From Rubellimicrobium aerolatum (GTDB taxonomy: Bacteria; Pseudomonadota; Alphaproteobacteria; Rhodobacterales; Rhodobacteraceae): 64,000 nucleotides of DNA. The stretch lies in NCBI RefSeq assembly GCF_017872975.1, contig NZ_JAGGJP010000010.1:1-64000 (forward strand), in the 5' to 3' direction. The notes beneath the pieces are model-generated. The model did not search any database and was not told where the DNA came from. It saw only the letters and a list, made by a program, of their open reading frames with translations. Below, one piece after another: positions 61,357 through 64,000 of the stretch (its first letter is position 1; each line of letters starts with the position of its first letter). The translations under genes and the position numbers were made by a program.

Positions 61357-62262
61357 ATGCGCCTGACCTGCCCGAGCTGCGGCGCGCGATACGACGTGCC
61401 CGCCGAGGCGATCCCGCAGGCCGGCCGCGACGTGCAGTGCTCGGCCTGCGGGCGCACCTGGTTCCAGGCCGCCGAGCCCCCGGCCGAAGAGGCAGAGGCG
61501 GCCTTCGGCGACTGGGAGGCCGTGCCCCGCGTCGCCGACGACGACGAGGAAGCCGACGACCTCCTCGAAGCCCAGGCCGCCCCCCTGCCGCCCATGGGCA
61601 TGGCGCGCACCACCGTCACGCCCGAGGTGGCCGGCATCCTCCGCGCCGAGGCCGCGCGCGAGGCCGAGGCCCGCGCGAGCGAGGCGGGCCGCACCCGCCC
61701 GGAGCCCGGCAGCCGCCCGCCGCCGCTCCCCGAGGCCGAGCTTCCGCCGCTGGAGCGGGCGCTGCGCCGCCGCGCCGCCGCCGGGCCCGCCGGGCCCGCC
61801 GCCGGGCCCGCCGCCGGGTCTGGCGCCCCTGCCCCGACAGAGGCCCTGCCGCCCGATCCGGTCCCACCCGACCCGATCCCGCCCGGGGCCGAGGCTCTCG
61901 CCCTGCCGCCGGAGCCCAAGCCCGAACCCGCGCCTCTGGCCGAGCCGTCGCCCGTCCGCTCCGTGCGGCAGGCCGACGGGGGGGAACTCGACCCCGACGC
62001 GATCGACTCGACCCTGCGCCCTCCGGGCCGAACCACCGCCGACCGCTACCCGCCCGTGCGCCGCCGCCGTCGCCGGGCGGGCTTCGGCCTGGGCCTCGGG
62101 GCCGGGCTCCTGGCGGTCGCGCTGCTGGCCGCGCTCTACGCCATAGCGCCGCGCGTCACCGCTGCGATCCCGGCGGTCTCGGGCATCGTCGGCCCCTACG
62201 CCGAGGCCGTGGACCGGGCGCGCGACTGGCTCGACGCCCGCCTGCGCCCGCCCACCGAGTGA
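61357..62262 (+). CDS. Zinc-ribbon (MJ0042-type) single-pass membrane protein
   Basis: 301 residues. Residues 1-38 are an MJ0042 zinc ribbon, C5-x2-C8 and C28-x2-C31 (CPSCGARY ... CSACGRTW). A long acidic and then proline/alanine-rich region follows (about 45-230), then an arginine cluster (RRRRRR, about 238) and one transmembrane helix (about 245-268), leaving a short C-terminal tail outside. A frequent neighbour of ftsE in Rhodobacteraceae. It may sense or anchor something at the division site; no activity is known. Confidence 0.85.
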   Translation: MRLTCPSCGARYDVPAEAIPQAGRDVQCSACGRTWFQAAEPPAEEAEAAFGDWEAVPRVADDDEEADDLLEAQAAPLPPMGMARTTVTPEVAGILRAEAAREAEARASEAGRTRPEPGSRPPPLPEAELPPLERALRRRAAAGPAGPAAGPAAGSGAPAPTEALPPDPVPPDPIPPGAEALALPPEPKPEPAPLAEPSPVRSVRQADGGELDPDAIDSTLRPPGRTTADRYPPVRRRRRRAGFGLGLGAGLLAVALLAALYAIAPRVTAAIPAVSGIVGPYAEAVDRARDWLDARLRPPTE

Positions 62263-62266
62263 CCGC

Positions 62267-64000
62267 TCAGAACCGCTCCAGCAGCCGCTTGAGGTAATCC
62301 AGCTCGATCTTCGGCCGCTCCTGCTCCGCCGCGCGGCGGCGGATCTCGGCCAGCAGCTCCTCGGCCCGGCGATACACGTCCTCGGCCCCGGTCATCTCCT
62401 CGTCGGTGCCGAAGTCGCCGCCATCGCCCAGCTGCCGGCCCAGCGGGTCGCGGCGGCCCGGCACCGGGCGGCCGCCCTCCTGGCCCTCGCCGGCCTGCTG
62501 GTTCGGCTCGGGCTGCGTGCGCCCGTTCTCGGCCAGCGCCTGCCCGAGGTTCCGCATCCCCTCGCGCAAGCTGTCCATCGCCTCGGCCTGCTGGTCGATG
62601 GCCCCGCCGAGGTCGCCCTCGCGCAGCGCCTCCTCGGCCCGGTCCATCGCCTCCCCGGCCCCGTCCAGCGCCCGCCGCGCCGCCTCGGCCGCGTCGCCGG
62701 TCAGGCCGGGCAGCTCGCCCCGCTGCCGCGCGATCTCGTCCCGCAGCGCCTGCTGCCGGTCCGCGAGGCTCCCCGCCTCGTCGCCTTCGCCCGGCTGCTG
62801 GCCCTGACCTTGCTGATCGCCCTGTCCGTTGGGCTGCTGGCCTTGGCCTTGCCCCGGCTGACCCTGGCCCTGCTGCCCCTGTCCCGGCTGGCCGGGCTGG
62901 CCCTGCTGGCCTTGCCCCTGCTGTCCGGGCTGCTGCTGCCCCTGTTGTTGGCCGAACTGCTCCTGCAGGTCGCGGAAGGCCTCGTCCGACAGTTCCTGCT
63001 GCTCGCGCAGCGACTCCTGAAGGTTCTCCATCGACTGCTGCCCCGGCGACGGCGGCCCGCCCTGACCCTGGCCCTGGGTAACCTGAAGGTTCTCCATCAG
63101 CCGGTTCAGCTCCTCCATCAGCTCCTGGGCCTCGGCCATCCGGCCCTGCTCCATCAGCTCCTGGATGCGGTCCATCAGCGCCTGGATCTGGTCCTGCGTG
63201 ACCGCCTGGTTCTCCCCCTGCGAGGTCTGCGGCTCGTCCGCGCCCGGCTGGTCCTGCGGCTGGGCGTTCTGCGCCAGCATGTTCAGGTAATCCTGCGTCG
63301 CCTCGCGCAGCTCCTGCATCAGCTCGGCGATCTCCTCCTGCGAGGCCCCGTTCCGCATCGCCTCGGCCAGCCGCTCCTGCGCCCGCTCCAGCCGCTCGCG
63401 CGCGTCGCGCAGCGTCCCGTCCTCCAACTGCACCGCGAGATCCCAGAGAGCCTCCGCGATCTCGTCCTGCTCCGCGACGGTCATGGTCCCGGCGTCCGCC
63501 AGCGCGTCCAGCCTGCGGATCGTGTAGCTCAGCCGCAGGTAGATCGCCCGGTCGGGGAACAGCTCCTCGGGCCGGTGGGCCACCGCCCGCAGGATCTGCG
63601 TCACCCGCCGGGCGTTGCCCTTCGACCACAGCAGGTCGCGCCGCTGCTCCACCACCGCGCGGGCGACCGGCTGAAAGAAGCGCCGCCCCGGCAGCACCAT
63701 CGACGCGGGCGCGCTCTCGGCCCGCTGCCCGGCGGCGTCGGTGACGCTCAGGGTCAGCGTGACCGGCAGGTTGGCGAAGGGATGCTCCGACAGGTTCTCG
63801 ACCAGCTTCTCCTCGAACGCGGCCCGGTCCCCCGTGAAGGGCATCGGCAGGTCGAGCACCAGCGGCTCCCGCGCATCCGGCTCGGCGGCCAGCCCATGCG
63901 CCCGCTCCACGGCGGCCACGTCCAGCGCCACCGTCGCGGTGCCCGCCGTCACGCCGTAATCATCCGAGGCCCGGAACGGCTGCGCCATCTCGCCCATGGC
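62267..64000 (-). CDS. TIGR02302 family membrane protein, C-terminal part (partial)
   Basis: The N-terminal part with the expected membrane helices lies beyond the window edge; about 578 residues are visible. First a beta-rich region (about 1-110 of the visible part), then long helices rich in glutamine and glutamate (EELMQELREATQDYLNM, QALMDRIQELMEQGRM), then a glutamine/glycine run (coding bases about 62785-62965) with QGQGQ and PGQGQ repeats, then further helices and the end DYLKRLLERF. TIGR02302 proteins are alphaproteobacterial DUF4175-like membrane proteins of unknown function near ftsE. Confidence 0.85.
   Translation of the reverse strand, partial: AMGEMAQPFRASDDYGVTAGTATVALDVAAVERAHGLAAEPDAREPLVLDLPMPFTGDRAAFEEKLVENLSEHPFANLPVTLTLSVTDAAGQRAESAPASMVLPGRRFFQPVARAVVEQRRDLLWSKGNARRVTQILRAVAHRPEELFPDRAIYLRLSYTIRRLDALADAGTMTVAEQDEIAEALWDLAVQLEDGTLRDARERLERAQERLAEAMRNGASQEEIAELMQELREATQDYLNMLAQNAQPQDQPGADEPQTSQGENQAVTQDQIQALMDRIQELMEQGRMAEAQELMEELNRLMENLQVTQGQGQGGPPSPGQQSMENLQESLREQQELSDEAFRDLQEQFGQQQGQQQPGQQGQGQQGQPGQPGQGQQGQGQPGQGQGQQPNGQGDQQGQGQQPGEGDEAGSLADRQQALRDEIARQRGELPGLTGDAAEAARRALDGAGEAMDRAEEALREGDLGGAIDQQAEAMDSLREGMRNLGQALAENGRTQPEPNQQAGEGQEGGRPVPGRRDPLGRQLGDGGDFGTDEEMTGAEDVYRRAEELLAEIRRRAAEQERPKIELDYLKRLLERF

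Noticed and set aside
62785-62965. Short-period repeats as a CRISPR array or tandem repeat locus
   Set aside because: The repeats are codon-level Q/G/P units inside an open reading frame, with no constant repeat and unique spacers.

Overview
The window is about 64 kb of very GC-rich DNA from an alphaproteobacterium, most likely Rhodobacteraceae (Roseobacter group). The evidence is the rpsO-pnp pair, an mbfA gene with an Irr-type operator, a serC-serA pair with a serC-type leader, a thermolabile-type asparaginase, an IalB-family protein, the ftsEX/zinc-ribbon/TIGR02302 neighbourhood, and a repeated intergenic element (core ATATTTGGAGCCAAAGAA) that I associate with this family. I see no IS element, prophage, CRISPR array, tRNA or rRNA. 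The window is chromosomal and dense, with many genes joined by ATGA, GTGA, TTGA or TGATG overlaps.

Layout. 1-10.8 kb: end of a glutathione-dependent formaldehyde dehydrogenase, a PGM1-like ATP-grasp ligase, a NYN/LOTUS protein, the Irr-controlled ferritin-like iron exporter MbfA, small metabolic enzymes, an MFS transporter, a three-gene galactonate operon (dgoK, dgoA, lactonase), and an MhqO/MhqD-like dioxygenase-hydrolase pair. 10.9-17.8 kb: aldehyde dehydrogenase, 1-Cys peroxiredoxin, two tandem Tat-exported L,D-transpeptidases, and four adjacent glycosyltransferases. 17.8-23.5 kb: pnp, rpsO, the threonine catabolic pair kbl-tdh and two small proteins, one facing a symmetrical stress-type promoter. 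23.6-28.9 kb: an MFS protein, ABC ATPase, FtsX-type permease and CrtC/AttH-like protein in one operon. 28.9-33.6 kb: the whole phosphorylated serine pathway (serA, serC, serB) and a TSUP exporter. 33.6-40.5 kb: pyrB and a dihydroorotase-like protein without catalytic residues, separated by a secreted lectin-like gene, a 547-base structured noncoding gap and a DUF3072 gene; then plsY, a response regulator, dapD and a LOG-family protein.

40.7-52.6 kb is a divergent sugar locus: LacI regulator, ABC importer (binding protein, two permeases, ATPase), a GH2 beta-mannosidase, and two separate pairs of sugar isomerase plus Gfo/Idh dehydrogenase, one pair in each arm. 52.7-64 kb: an unrecognised 249-residue protein, rlmN, ialB, asparaginase, a membrane diguanylate cyclase, accA, plsC-ftsX-ftsE, a zinc-ribbon membrane protein and the C-terminal part of a TIGR02302 protein.

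Points that deserve most attention: the symmetrical GGAAC-N17-CGTT promoter, the mbfA promoter/operator that predicts a leaderless mRNA, the threonine dehydrogenase lacking all four structural-zinc cysteines, the pseudo-dihydroorotase, the tRNA-like string of hairpins in the pyrB-pyrC gap, and the doubled isomerase/dehydrogenase pairs of the mannoside locus.
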